Shown here: piece by piece, positions 37,601-49,482 of the stretch
How the letters are laid out: each line of letters opens with the position of its first letter
How positions within the stretch are numbered: the first letter of the stretch is position 1
NCBI RefSeq assembly: GCF_015832195.1
Contig: NC_052017.1
Location: forward strand, 50,545,652-50,609,651
DNA length: 64,000 nucleotides
Origin: Motacilla alba alba
Lineage: Eukaryota > Chordata > Aves > Passeriformes > Motacillidae
Direction: 5' to 3'
Program-made: the position numbers and the translations under genes
The notes under the pieces: model-generated
What the model saw: the letters and a program-made list of their open reading frames with translations, nothing else
Told to the model about the DNA's origin: nothing
Database searches by the model: none

Positions 37601-37957
37601 GATCAACAGAGCTACTTTTTCAGAGTAAAAAAATTCACAATGGCCTAAGTGACCAAGGGTCAGAACCTCTTCCATGGAAAGGGGTCTGCAAGTGTGCAGT
37701 GTATGGATCAGGGGCCCTTTTGATGCTATACCGCTTGTGGTTCCAGCATCTGAAGGTACATAGGAGTATCTGTACTTTTCTCTCCTCATAATTATAGTCA
37801 GCTCTACATAAATATCTTTGAAACTTGTCTTAAGGAGTGTCAGCGCCTTTTTTTTTACTGGATTCACGAGAGATATCATCTTCTGGTGCAAAACAGCTTC
37901 CAAGTGTAAGAAAGATATGAATATATGTAAGTGAGGCTAGTAAAGGTTTGCAAAGAT
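37601..37957. other. Unassigned filler inside the CR1 mosaic
   Basis: About 360 bp between the inverted RT fragment and the resumption of plus-strand CR1. It may belong to the inserted minus-strand element's upstream part, but I see no certain CR1 motif. A 119-codon minus frame (37544-37903) covers it without a recognised domain. Confidence 0.35.
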
Positions 37958-38375
37958 GTTAAAGGACTTAAGGCATCTGTCCTACAAAGAGACAAGACAG
38001 GTGACACTGTTTAGCCTTGAAGGTCTTACCAATGTGTATGAATACCCTGTGGGAAGGAGTAAAGAGGAAACCAACATCTTCTCAGTTTTTGCCCAGTCAC
38101 AGGACAAGAAGCAATGGGCCTGAAATGAAATACAGGAATTTGCATTTAAACACAAGGAGAATCTTAGTGTGATTGAATCTTGCAGTGTGATTGAATCTTG
38201 CAGTGTGATTGAGCTTTGGAACAGGTTTCCCAGAGGTGGGGTGTCTCTGTCCTTGGAGGCAGATAGGACCTCATTAAATATGATCCTGGGCAATCTGCTG
38301 TAGATGACCCTGATTTGAGAAGGGGATTGCAGTACTGATTCTTCAGAGATCCCTGTTAACCTCAGATTCTATGAA
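37958..38375 (+). mobile_element. CR1 LINE 3' end
   Basis: Plus-strand CR1 3' segment. It aligns by eye to the region encoding SYEE-L-x-LGLFSLE, then the SDRTRGN-type part (CAGTCACAGGACAAGAAGCA), the AGGTTTCCCAGAGGTGGGGT block (family RLPREVVES) and the untranslated tail ending ATTCTATGAAG at ~38375. Reading frames are broken. A local 18-bp triplication at 38165-38218 interrupts it. Together with 36491-37235 it may be one copy split by a ~720-bp insertion. Confidence 0.82.
38165..38218 (+). repeat. 18-bp tandem triplication
   Basis: Three adjacent units, 38165-38182, 38183-38200 and 38201-38218, read [T/C]AGTGTGATTGAATCTTG with two or fewer changes each. They sit inside the CR1 3' segment, so they arose after that copy inserted or in its immediate source. 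Confidence 0.92.
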
Positions 38376-41300
38376 GCAAAGATTTTGATGACATGTTTAT
38401 TTTTCAAGGGTCTCTAAAGCACACAGTTCATCTGTATCTGTCTCTATAATGGTAAATATCTGTTTTATATATTGATGTGAGCACCTCCTTTTTTTATAAG
38501 TCAACTATATTGATGCTTTCTGCTTTGCACATTTTAATTTCACTAAGCCATTTTTTAGAGAAATGTCAACAAGTAAGAAATACCTTTTAGCACTTGATCT
38601 ACAGCTCCATTAATATCAGGTATATTTACTTACCTCTTTACATATGACAAATATTCAGTAAAGGTACATACTGTGCTACTAAAATTTACAATATTTACTT
38701 TTGTAATGACAATCTTTTTTATTAAGTGCTTGGTAAAGCCTTCGTAGCTTCTTTCCAGATATTGTTCCTTGTTTCCAAGAAGAAAGATTTTTTTATCTGA
38801 CATTAGAATTTATGGGAACTCTGTAAACTCCTAACAATACTCTTTCATTAAAAGATGGACTTAAAACAGTCATGGGGTTGTAAAAAATGTTCAAAACCTA
38901 AAAGTACGGTGAAATGGAAAATAAAAATCACAGATTTTTTTTTCTTTTTTTTTTTTTTAATGGAAAATCTTGTAAAGTAAAAAATCCTTATGGAAGCAAT
39001 GACCAGAAAATAAAAGAAACCATTATGGCTAAGGAACTTAACATGGGTTATATGCTAAAGCTGGAGAAGGAAGTTCTGAGACAAATAGTCAGAAATTCTA
39101 ATTGAAGGTGGAGGGAGGTCTCTCTTTAAATATGATATTTAGACCAAAGCTGACAAAAACACTTCTGGCATATGACTGTTGCTTGGAGCTCAGAATAGAA
39201 AGACACAGGAATTAGCAAATAAGCTAACTGATTTATGGAAACACCTTGAAAAAATTGGATTTTTAGCTTTTTAAAAAACTGGTGACCATTTTTTTGAATA
39301 ATACAAATACTATGAATAATTTCTAAAGGTACAATATAGAATGTTGAAAAATTTGCAATCTAGAAATTATCTGATCAAACTATGTTCTGCCAAGAACATA
39401 AATATACAGTATGGTATATGGTACATGTATGTATGTATGTAAATATACAGTAAAGTAACTGATAAACTTAAACACAAATTATTTAAATGCATTTCAGTCA
39501 TAAAAATGTTTCTTAAAGCAAACCAGTTGATTCATTAAGAACTAACACTAGCAGTTCACAGACAAGATAATATAATGCTACTTTCTCCATGACTGATTAG
39601 TGTGTATGCATGTGTTTATATACTTCATTTATCTAATGTTAATGCAGGATCAGTCAATCCTACCTGTAAGCAACTTCACTAGTATTTTAATTCTACTACA
39701 AAACTAGTAAGCTCACAAATAATTATGAAGATGTGCTTAATATACATTTCCTCCCATTTCTTCACTTCTGTGTTTTGTTGGAGCATTTCCACACTCTCTG
39801 ATGTAGCAGTGAGTCATCACCATCACCTTTATGAATATAAAGGAACTGCTGAAAAAGTAGCCCCTGGGAAAATGATCTTTCAAGGGCCTCACTTGACAAT
39901 GCTTGGGAATTTTCTCCAGTTATGTAGCCAGCACTTATCTCCTGGAGACACTGCACTTCTATGCTTTGCGCCTAAAGTTAACCTGGGTGGTGTGGTGCAT
40001 GATTGTGTGTCCGATAGTACTCAGATAGTTAACAATTTGTACTGTTTGATTTTTATGAAGACAGGCAGAAAATGTAGTGTTTGGAACTGCTAAGAACCAT
40101 AAATCTGTTACAATCTACCAAAACTGCTGTTTCATATATTTTCAATTTTACCTCAATGTAATAATCTTTTACATCATACCAAAACAGTAAAAGCTTGTCA
40201 TTTAGGCCCAATACTTGAATTCAGTACTACTAATTCCTTGATGAGTAAAGATATGTTGTCATGCAGGATGGAATTTTTGACTGCATGCTAAAATAAGACA
40301 ATCTATCAGCACAGAAGAGATAGCTTTAATGCAGTAATCTAGTATTGACTCTCTATTTCACTTGAAAAGTGTCAAAATATGCACCAATATAGGCACAGTG
40401 TAGCCTCAACACGCTATTTGAACTCTGGGTTGACAGAACATGCTTACTTAGCATGACATTGTATTTCTGTGGGTATTTCTGTCTGGTTTCCTTTGAGGAT
40501 GATGCATTGTCCCAAAAACTAATAGAATATGTGGTAGGACCATGTGTCCAATTTTAAGTAAAATGAAAATTATTGGAGTGCCTAGTAAGTGGGCATCTCC
40601 TTGAAATTAGCTTGTCATCTGTCTCCTCATGGTTCAATTCCCTTGCCTTTCCCCAGTAACATTCTTGGCCTTTGTAATAAAACTTGTGCCATTTTATTGG
40701 GCTCAGGTGGATAGTTGCTTTTATTTTGTAATGTCTTAAATATTTAGGAGGTACTTTTTGAATAATTTAAACCTTCTCAGGAAACCTTTATGTCATATTT
40801 GTCTTTAGAAAGTATAAATGCTATAGATTCCATTTTTAGTGGGCAGGAGTGTATGCAGTGTTGCAGAATCTCACTCTAATTGTCTCTTTCTTCCTTATCT
40901 TTTCTGGTTTTGGAATATCATTTGAGTTCAAGGAAGCAGCTAACAGATAAATTGAATATGTGTTAGAATGAATATGCCAGTACCTACATGGGTGTGTTAA
41001 TCAGTGTACAGCAGGACTCGGTGTGACTTGAATGATTTTTGAAGACTTCTCTTTAGTGAAAATAATAAATCTTTTATATAAAAAGCAAATATAGGGATTT
41101 TAAAATTAAATTACTTCTAATGTCTTTAAAAAGATTTTAAATTCTTGTTAGTGTTAGATTGACCTTGATTTCATAAGGAAATGAAGCTTATGGAAATACA
41201 TTATTGTATTTGCATGTTTTAACTGTTTTAAATATTTATCTCAATTATTGTATTTTCTACCTGTCTTGTGACATCATACATCTGAATAAAGGGGAAAGTC

Positions 41301-44300
41301 TGTCTAAAATTCCACTGAAACAGCGTTTTACATTCACCTCATGTTAGGTGTGTGGAAGGCTGCTTCTTTAGTGATGATTGTTTCCTTTATCAGTTTTTGA
41401 TGTTGAGGTTTTTCACATGTAATTTGACTAAAAAATTCATTAAATCATAAAATGCAAATGAATTTAAAAGTTTTTCATGCTCAGGGAACTAACTCCTATT
41501 TTCTTGTAACTCTACTAGAGAGATAGACAATCCAGGGAGGAATATTTATTAGAAAGAGCAAGTTATATTGAGATATGTGAGCAAAATGAATTTAGCACAC
41601 ACCAAAAGAAGAAAGTAGAAATAACAATAGGAGACAATACAACGTAAGAGAAAGGAAGAAAACTGAGATGTCAAAATCATTCAAGAAAGAGAAGTTTTTT
41701 TAACAAGATGTTTCAAGATTAAGAGGACTTTTGTCAACAGTATAAAAATCTAAGTGGTGACTAGAAAAAATGAAGATTTTTACTGGTAATGTGACTAAAA
41801 GCCAAATTTTGATTTGGTGTAAACAGAGAGAAAGCACACTGTAGAATTCTCAGGAGACCCTAGAAAGCTAAGAATATGAAGATTAGTCTCAACCTCTGTC
41901 ATTTTCTAGGGATGACAGAAAGGGTCTCTTCCAGTTGCATATCTTGTTCCAAGTTTTTTTCACCTAATAAGATTCAATTTGCCAAAATACTTACATGTTG
42001 CAGTCCCCTTATTCAGGATGAAGCATGAAAGTATTATGTGATAGCAGTAGGTCTTTGGATCCTCTGCCTTGTAGTTGCAATGCCTACAAAATTTGTGGTA
42101 CTCTACACACTTTCATGTATGTGTATTACATTTGCAAAGTACTCTATCTGTGTAGGTATTATTTTCTCCTAAGGTGACTTGCCCTCTTATTTTGATTCTT
42201 TTTTTGCTTTGACAGGTCTGTTTCTTTGGGCCTCATTACCGTGTGTGTTACTCTAAATTATGTTGGCTGCCTGAACTCCCTGTCGATCCAGTAATCGGAC
42301 ACAGATTCCTATGTTAGACAGCAAAATGGCTTCATGTTCCTGCTGAGCAATCATTTCTTGCTGATTTTATATTTCCACATAATCTTTTTGTGTGTGTAGC
42401 TCTATGTCTATAGCAGTATATACCTATTTCCCCCTTACACTTTTATTAGATATTTATTGTCACAGACGTAATTCTCCATCGCACTCCTACCTACATAACA
42501 TTCAGTAGAGAAGGAGCCAGATTCCCCATTTATACAAACTGGTGCTCAAAGTCCAGGAGCCCTGATTCAGTTGACAGCAGTCTCAGACCTAAGTAATCTT
42601 CTGGCACAGCATTTCTCAGAGGCCTTGCATTATTCCTTAGAACATTGACACACAAGCTTCCACATTGAGGGAATTGGAACCAGGTCAGCTGAGTTAGAAA
42701 CACTCACCAGCAGCAAGGTAACAGATATGACCCTCAAATACAAAACCATTGTATTTGGCCATCACATACAAAAAAGTGGTTTGATGAAACCCTTCTGATG
42801 CAATGAAGGATAAAACAGTACAGTGGATGTGCTTTGGCTACCTTACACATGTAGCTTGAAACAACTATCCAGAATAAAAAATCATTTAGGATTAGAGATT
42901 ATGTTTATCAAGGAAAGGAACAGGCAATGTATACTCCCTAAATAAATAAACCTTTAATATTTCCATTCCTAAATATGAAGCAGAGGACACCTATCATTAG
43001 GTCAGACTTATTCAGATGAACATATTTATTTAATTTGCATACATAGTTTTATAACATTAGAAAATAAGAAGGAGCTCCCTCTTTTCAGAATAATAGCCCT
43101 CATTAACTCCACAGAAATGAAATAGATGAGTGGTATTTTTTAAAATTGGAATCTTTATAGGCATTCAGACATGTCATAGATTTTCAGACATGTAGAAGGC
43201 AAATTTAACAATTTCCATTAGCATTTCCTAGTTCTAAGCTAAACTTCATACCTGACAAACTTTCAGCATGGCCAGTACTTAGTTTTGGTCATTTAAATGA
43301 AAGAAAGAGAAGATGAGCTTCTTTCCCTCTACAGTCCCAACTGAGAACAGTATCAGAGCTGTATCTTCAGGCAGATATGGGCACTTAAACCTTAGAGGGT
43401 CAGTTTTACAGGCAGGAATTAAAAGCAAACAAACAAAAACCAATTAAAAACCCCACAACTTTTCCCCATTGTTTCTATGTAAACTTAAATTCTGACACTA
43501 CTCAGTTTATTTTATATTTACATTGGGAATAACAATATAAATTACATTTCTTAAAATGCTTTGAGGTTCAAAAGGTAAAAGTCTAAAAAAAGGTAATATT
43601 ATTGTAAGAGTTTTGCTCCAGCAAATAACAGTTCAACATAAGTTAAACCTGTATAATAAGTACAAGAAGCGTTATTTATGATTAAATCAATTTTAATGAA
43701 AACTAAGTATGACTTGTATGATTATAATTTGTTTACTTTCTAATTGTCTTTAAAAGTAATGTATGCCTTGATTTTTAAATAATTTCATAATGTTTTGAAA
43801 GAAAATAGATATCAAACTCTGCCCAGTTTCCTAAAAGGAATTCTTGGTCAACTTCCTAAAACAATGCTGACTTTTAAAGCATAAAATTACGTGTCAACTT
43901 TACATGTCTTTGAATTGCAGCAATAGCAATCTCCATGTGAGTTTTAAGAGCAGCTTTGGGATGTCAATCTGACTGTGGGTTTTTCTCCTCCTGAAACTTG
44001 CTGGTTTCTGGTCCAAGTAGCCACCACATGCAATCACACTGCAGCTGCAAAATTCCACATTGCAGATAGAATTGAGTTAGACAACTGGAGAAAAACCTGT
44101 AAAATTTTATTTTAGAATGAATTTAGCCTTACTTAGATTTATTATTAATGTAAATGAAAAGAAAATGGGAATTTTTTTAAGGATAAAAAAATCCTGCCTG
44201 TAAATTGAAACAGTACATTGTGATAGGCATAATATGTCATCTTTGGATGCCTCTGAAAGTAAGTTTGTTGTTGGATATAGGGTCAAGATGTTTAAGAAAG

Positions 44301-45609
44301 GGCTGTATATTAACATATACTGGGAAGTAATTTACTAGGAACAAATATAAATGTCTGTGTGAATGTCTGTTATCATATAGTACATATAAACAAAGAAGGA
44401 AGAAATTCTGACTTCAAAGTAAATTATTATGGGTGATGAGGACCCGTAATACTATTCCTGATTTCTGATTCCCTGGCCTTTTGCAGCATTTGGATTTGTA
44501 CCTACCTTTAACTTCAGGTTGTATCTGGTAAGGACCTGACTTATTTCAAAGCTTTCAACTTCTGTGTATTTCCTATCTCAAGATTTTCAGAAAAGCTAGA
44601 TTTATCTGTATCTTGCTTCAAGCAGTCTTTTTAGAAAGTCAGAGAAGGATTTTAGCAAAAAAAACATGTCTCAGATGCCACTTTAAGCTGCATCTCAATG
44701 GTAACAGCCTATTTTTTTTTCTTAACTGCTTTTTTCTCCCTTGAGCTTTTAGTTATATGGCATGTATCTCTGAAGTCCATTCACATGCAACTCAAACTAA
44801 ATCTCCCAGTGACTTTCCAGCAAGACAGCTGAATCAGGGGTAATGTACAACTCCCAATTCAACATTTATCTAAAATTAAATGAACGAAGAAGAAAATCCT
44901 CTTATTGCTGAGCCTAGGAGTGGTAGGGCTAAGCCTGGCTGAGAAGAAGGGGAAGGAAGATAAGAAAGGTAGGGAGAGACTGGCAAGAAAGCACTCAGAA
45001 TGCCTGGAGAAGTATGATAAAGGGAATTTTACTGAGCATGACAAATTTTTTTTCTTTTTAAATTTTCCATTCTGATTGATCACTAGTTGCCGTATACAAA
45101 GCCTTCATTGATATATTGATGATGTGGGTCATCCAACACAAAAGAGTCTCACCCAGGCAGTTATGCTGCGTTAGTGCTTAGTAATGAAAACTAATCAATT
45201 GGAATAGGAGATTTCCCACCTCAATTTTATACTACAGTGCCTCTGTATACCTTTTGCATCTGTATGGGCAAAAGTGAAGGCGTTATCAGCTGCATAAATT
45301 ATGCTGTCTGTGATGCTCAAATCTCTCATTATATTTTTATTGTTGTTTAAGATATGTAAAGCAACCAGACAGAATGGTACAAAAGTTTCTGTCTGAAATT
45401 GGTCAAATTTCTACTTCACTGCACTTCAATGTATCTCAGCTTTTTTATCCATGTCACAGAGAGACATTCAGAGACAAACAACATAATCCTTACAGGAATA
45501 GAGCAAAGTTGCATCACATAATGTCTGTTGAACAGTGCATATCCTAAAATGAATGTTTTCAGCATTGTTATCACAGCCAACCCTGTGAGAAGTTAGTGAG
45601 GAGAATCAC
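38376..45609. other. Long AT-rich stretch without recognised genes
   Basis: Over 7 kb without a supported gene or dispersed repeat. It includes a T-rich tract near 38937-38958, an (ATGT)4 microsatellite at 39425-39440 and an octamer at 41452-41459. The only longer open frame is 122 codons at 39725-40093 (plus), with a short His run and no recognisable domain. Confidence 0.5.
39425..39440 (+). repeat. (ATGT)4 microsatellite
   Basis: Four perfect ATGT units lie in an AT-rich context. Confidence 0.85.
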
Positions 45610-45800
45610 ATCTCCATGGAAGAACAACAGGAGACTTCTGGAGGTTGAAAGCCCCTAATCCAAGCAAATCCCTATTAGGTAAGGTAGATCAGGGCTGTGT
45701 CTATTTGAGTTTTCAAGAATGGAAACTCCACAACATCTCTGGGCAAACTGCCCCTGTATTTCACTATTCTTATAACAGAAAATTTTTCTGCAATACAACA
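45610..45800 (-). mobile_element. CR1 LINE 3' end fragment
   Basis: The plus strand shows the reverse complement of a CR1 3' region. GAGACTTCTGGAGGTTGAAA is followed by GAGTTTTCAAGAATGGAAAC and then CTCCACAACATCTCTGGGCA, then a decayed AGAAAATTTTTCTG block. This parallels the family's GGATGGAGACTCCACAACC...CTGGGCAACCTG...AAAAAGTTTTTCCT pattern. It is diverged, with no intact frame. Confidence 0.68.
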
Positions 45801-45839
45801 ATTTCTTTTGGTGTGGCAGAGAACTGGCTGATAATTTTG

Positions 45840-46075
45840 AGACACTGGTTTGGGTAAATGGTTGGAAATCACCATAAAATCTATCTGCTTTTTCTTGATT
45901 TTCTCTAGCTTTATCCAGCATTTGGACACACTTAGGGTTGTCTGCTGAGAGCCAGGTAACAACTTCAGGCTGAAATTCCTGAAGAACAAAGGACATGCTT
46001 GTGCTGACTGTGTAGGCTTTGCTCTCAAAGCAGTGTACACTTTATCATATGGAAAATTCTGCTGCACCAAAAAAA
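45840..46075 (-). other. Possible decayed coding fragment, unknown
   Basis: Immediately beyond the CR1 tail two minus-strand frames are open (131 and 113 codons spanning 45655-46070). One includes a mixed-composition stretch with KCVQMLDKARENQEKADRF that looks more protein-like than average for this window. I do not recognise a family and see no intron-exon or poly(A) evidence. It may be CR1-flanking chance sequence. Confidence 0.18.
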
Positions 46076-46200
46076 TTACCTGTTCTTGTTCCTTTGACTC
46101 TGGTTTCTTGTGTGGTAAGAAACTGGCTGCAACTTGGATTTCTCTTCATAAGCATCAGCTCTAAGCAGCTCTACTTTTCATCTCAGCCAATCAAGGTGTT

Positions 46201-46232
46201 TTCATTCATTCATTAATTCATTCATTCATTCC
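46201..46232 (+). repeat. (ATTC)n microsatellite
   Basis: Seven to eight tetranucleotide units of ATTC, interrupted once by ATTA. Confidence 0.9.
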
Positions 46233-47083
46233 TTCAGAAGTTATGTACTAGGCTAGTTCAAAATGATGAGAGATGCAAAATTATGTTTTCTCTCCCTAGA
46301 GTGGTTTGGTTCTTCCAACTATCATCTTATGAGAGTAACACTCCCACATAGATTTGCATTTTAGGAGTCCTGGGCAAAAAAGTAACTGAGAAAAGGCTGT
46401 CCTGCCCCTGTGAGCCCTCCTTTATTGTATCTGGTAGCTTTGGTCACAAAGGAAAATTTGGAGCTGAATGATAATATACAAAAGAAAATGTGCCACTATA
46501 ATTAATATTTTTTTTATCTGACTGGTTAACATTAGGGCGGATTTTACAGAAATAAAAAAGGCTTTATATCTACTTTTTTATAATGAGGACCAAAAGTCTC
46601 ATTATAATGTTGCACTGGGATATGAGTTTCTGTAAGGAGTGATGGATTACATGGTGACTACTTCCTGAATGTCCCTGCAGGGTAGCAATTCTGTGGTATT
46701 TGCAAGATAGTACAGAAATTCAGTCAGAAGCCTCTGGTTTTGAAAATGAGCTCCATAATATATATGCTCTCTAGCTCTGGAAGTAAACATAGACATATCT
46801 ACTATTGTCTAGGGGCTCTGCCTTGCAACCACAACTTGCATAATCAATCCTAAAAATGTACATAGTAAATTAGCAGTCAATAAGTTTATCTAAGAAACTG
46901 GATAATTAGCTTGAAAAGGATGTGCATGGTGTAAGAATATAAAAAGAGAGAAGTCAAGTCAGGGCATGATTCAGATGTCATTCTTTCCCTCACACTTTTT
47001 TTTTTCTTTTCTGAGACTTTTCCTATTTAAGTTTCTCTCTGTATGGTCAAAGCACAGACATCCTTCCTAAGGCTCTCTTCCAT
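46233..47083. other. Unannotated AT-rich stretch
   Basis: No recognisable gene or repeat, apart from a T-rich tract near 46998. Confidence 0.5.
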
Positions 47084-47410
47084 CATCGAATCACAGAGAA
47101 TATTTTGGGTTGGAAGGCATCTTCAAAGATCATTCCTGCCATGAGCAGGGACACCTTTCACAAGATTATGTTGCTCAAAGAACCATCCAACATGGTCTTG
47201 AGTCTTTCCAGGATAAGGCATCCACAGTTTCTCTAAATAATCTGTTCCAGTGTCTCACCATCAATTAATTATAAAATATTCCTTGTGTCCAATCTAAAGC
47301 TAGCCTCTCTCAGTTTAAAACCATTGCCCCTTGTCCTGTAAGTTACGAGCCTTAGTCAAAGCCTCTCACCATCTAAAGAGAGCCCCCTCTAAGTATCAAA
47401 AAGCTGTAGC
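47084..47410 (-). mobile_element. CR1 LINE 3' end
   Basis: The plus strand reads as the reverse complement of a CR1 3' end over ~325 bp: CATCGAATCACAGAGAATAT, then GGGTTGGAAGGCATCTTCAA, then CATGAGCAGGGACACC, then TCTGTTCCAGTGTCTCACCA, then TTAAAACCATTGCCCCTTGT and CCTGTAAG. Each block has a direct counterpart in the standard CR1 tail and the C-terminal ORF2 coding region. Order is collinear with no large gap. The copy is 5' truncated near 47410, exactly where a 30-bp palindrome begins. Confidence 0.9.
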
Positions 47411-47412
47411 AT

Positions 47413-47442
47413 TTATACAATACAATATATTGTATTGTATAA
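47413..47442. repeat. 30-bp perfect palindrome
   Basis: TTATACAATACAATA is followed without spacer by its exact reverse complement, giving a 30-bp perfect inverted repeat with a central AT step. All bases are A/T apart from two C and two G. It could extrude as a cruciform. It directly abuts the 5'-truncation end of the CR1 copy at 47084-47410. Confidence 0.93.
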
Positions 47443-49083
47443 TAAAATATATACAACAATATTTGTATCTAGCTCTCAAAAAACTGTTGCTTTTCTAACA
47501 TTTGATTCTTCAAGTGGTACAATGTTTTGAGAGTCTATTTTGATTGCTATCAGTCATGAACCATGCTGGAGGGGTTGTTTCCACATCTTGTTAATCAGGC
47601 TTCAGAAGAGAGTATATTTCTCTGTCCTACACATTGTTTATTTTGTTTCCAGAGGAAGTTATTTGAAATATGTGCTCATCAATTACCCTTATACACATGA
47701 GAATTTAGCTGTTCAGCATATTTAGCACCCTTAGAAGTGGACAATTTATACTGAGAAATAAGTTGTTTTTGCAAATATTTCCTGAGGTCATTTTGGAAGC
47801 TCTCTATCTTGTCAGTTATCAAAAGTTTTGGCCTTAAGGTGTCTTTCTATCCATATAGCAGTAGTAACTCAATAGCTGTTACAAAAAGGTCTGTTTGGCA
47901 TCCAATATGGAAAAAAAATAGTATTGTTGTTTATGAGAGAGTTGTTTCATTCAGGAGAATTAACCATGTGTCTTTCTTTTGCAGAGTTTATTAAAGGCTT
48001 TTGTCTATTTTAATTACCATCTGAACTTTGTCATTCAACTTGTATGGTATAGCAGTGTAGTATTCCAAATTAGTTTAAAATGTCCTGTGAAATATGTGGG
48101 AAATATGAAGAAGTGTTTGCTTTAAACTATGTCTGCAACACTATGTCTGATGAAATCTGTGATTTCTTTGTGGCATTGTGCCGTAGTTTATTTCCTTTCT
48201 GGTAGCCTAAGTACCAGAAACCTAAGTAGTGTTTCTGGTTTTGTAGCTCATAGCAAAAAGGTCCATCTGTCCCCAGACCTCTGGAGAAAGTTCTGGATTT
48301 TCATACCCTCACTTCGTCACTTGGCCTCCATTTTCCCACTTCCACCATAACCATTTGCATAACTAGCTTGCAAGCAGCCTTCATTACAATGTTCAATGTA
48401 AGCTGTGTGTACTGTCTACAAGTCCAAGAATAGCTCAATACAGTCTTGGCAGAACTCCCTGTTTACACTAAGGTTTTATTCTGCTAGACTGCTTTTATGT
48501 ATTAAACCTGTTGGATGCTTACTTCTTTCTAGCTTGCTGGGAAACAGCTGGGTGTTTTTCATTCAGAAACGGTCTTTCTGACTGTACAAACAATACAAAG
48601 GCCAGAAGGAACCCTCACTGGTTTTTGTCCTTTCTCTTTCTCTCTTGGAGTCTTTCTATCCCTCTCTACAAACCAGCAAGTAATGAGCTTAGTTTAAGAT
48701 TTCTTTGTATTTCAGTTAGACATAATTCTTTATATACTTTTTCAGTTGCTATACTTGAATACTGCAAAATGACTTTGGAGAAGAAGCCAGCATGTGGATA
48801 CTAATCCTTTTTGTATGTATTTAAAGAGATCACTTGCTACTCAGTTTCTTGTCCATAAACAGGGTCATCCTTTTTTCTACATGGAACAACTGTGATAAGT
48901 TGTTCTTTCGCACTGTTTCACTGCCCAGAATGTCTCTGATGCAGGAGTATTGATTTGTTGATAAGAGTTAGGTGAAATAATTAACCAAGTATACAACTTT
49001 TAGGAAACATCTGTTAAAGCTTATTTTTAGTTTCACATATTTATTGCTTACAGAAAAATTGTACCTCACCATCTATCATCCCA
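47443..49083. other. T-rich stretch without recognised genes
   Basis: The plus strand is noticeably T-rich from here to about 50.6 kb. Plus-strand open frames of 60-97 codons are common but show no domain. A strand skew of this kind can accompany transcription, though this is weak evidence. Confidence 0.45.
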
Positions 49084-49482
49084 TGTCAAGGTTTGTACAG
49101 GAGACATTATCATGGCTGACAAGTGTTTTTGGGCCACTAAATCTACCTGTTGGCATACAATATTACTGCAGTAGCTGCCTGCTGTAGCTGTCACCCTGAT
49201 TTTCTAAGACCTTGCTAAGCCTTCTGATGTTTGCATTCTTGTAACAAACCTTCTCACACACAGTTCTGTAAACAACTTATGTTTTGCATTCTTTCATGGA
49301 GGAGGAGAGAACTGATGGACTCTTGGTCTGTCCAGTGTCATTGGAGAGGTGGCACTGTCACCCTCCAATCCACTGTCACTTTTGGAAAACTATAAATGTT
49401 GGAGTCAGAAAATAAAGGCCCTCTTTTTGTTCACCTGGAGAGCAGCAGTGTCTGTGTCGTCTTTTCGTGTCATATTACGACA
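49084..49482 (+). mobile_element. LTR, class II-like, plus strand
   Basis: An LTR-like segment with a TATAAA box at 49391-49396 and an AATAAA poly(A) signal at 49411-49416, only 15 bp later. A T-rich stretch, a GC-richer R/U5-like region and an end at TTACGACA (49482) follow. The candidate start is TGTCAAGG at 49084, giving matching TGTC/GACA termini and a ~400-bp length. The close TATA/AATAAA arrangement resembles avian alpharetrovirus LTRs, where the poly(A) signal sits just upstream of the cap site. No target-site duplication was found at these ends (CATCCCA versus CTGTAGC), so boundaries are uncertain. I recall similar LTRs in songbirds. Confidence 0.6.
49391..49416 (+). promoter_or_regulatory. 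LTR TATA box and poly(A) signal
   Basis: TATAAA at 49391-49396 and AATAAA at 49411-49416 lie inside the LTR-like element. They define its transcription orientation as plus and place the expected cap site around 49420. Present-day activity is unknown. Confidence 0.5.

Noticed and set aside
39725..40093. 122-codon plus-strand open frame with a short His run
   Set aside because: No recognisable domain, no good start context or promoter, and no neighbouring exon-like structure. Its length is within the range expected by chance over 64 kb in six frames.
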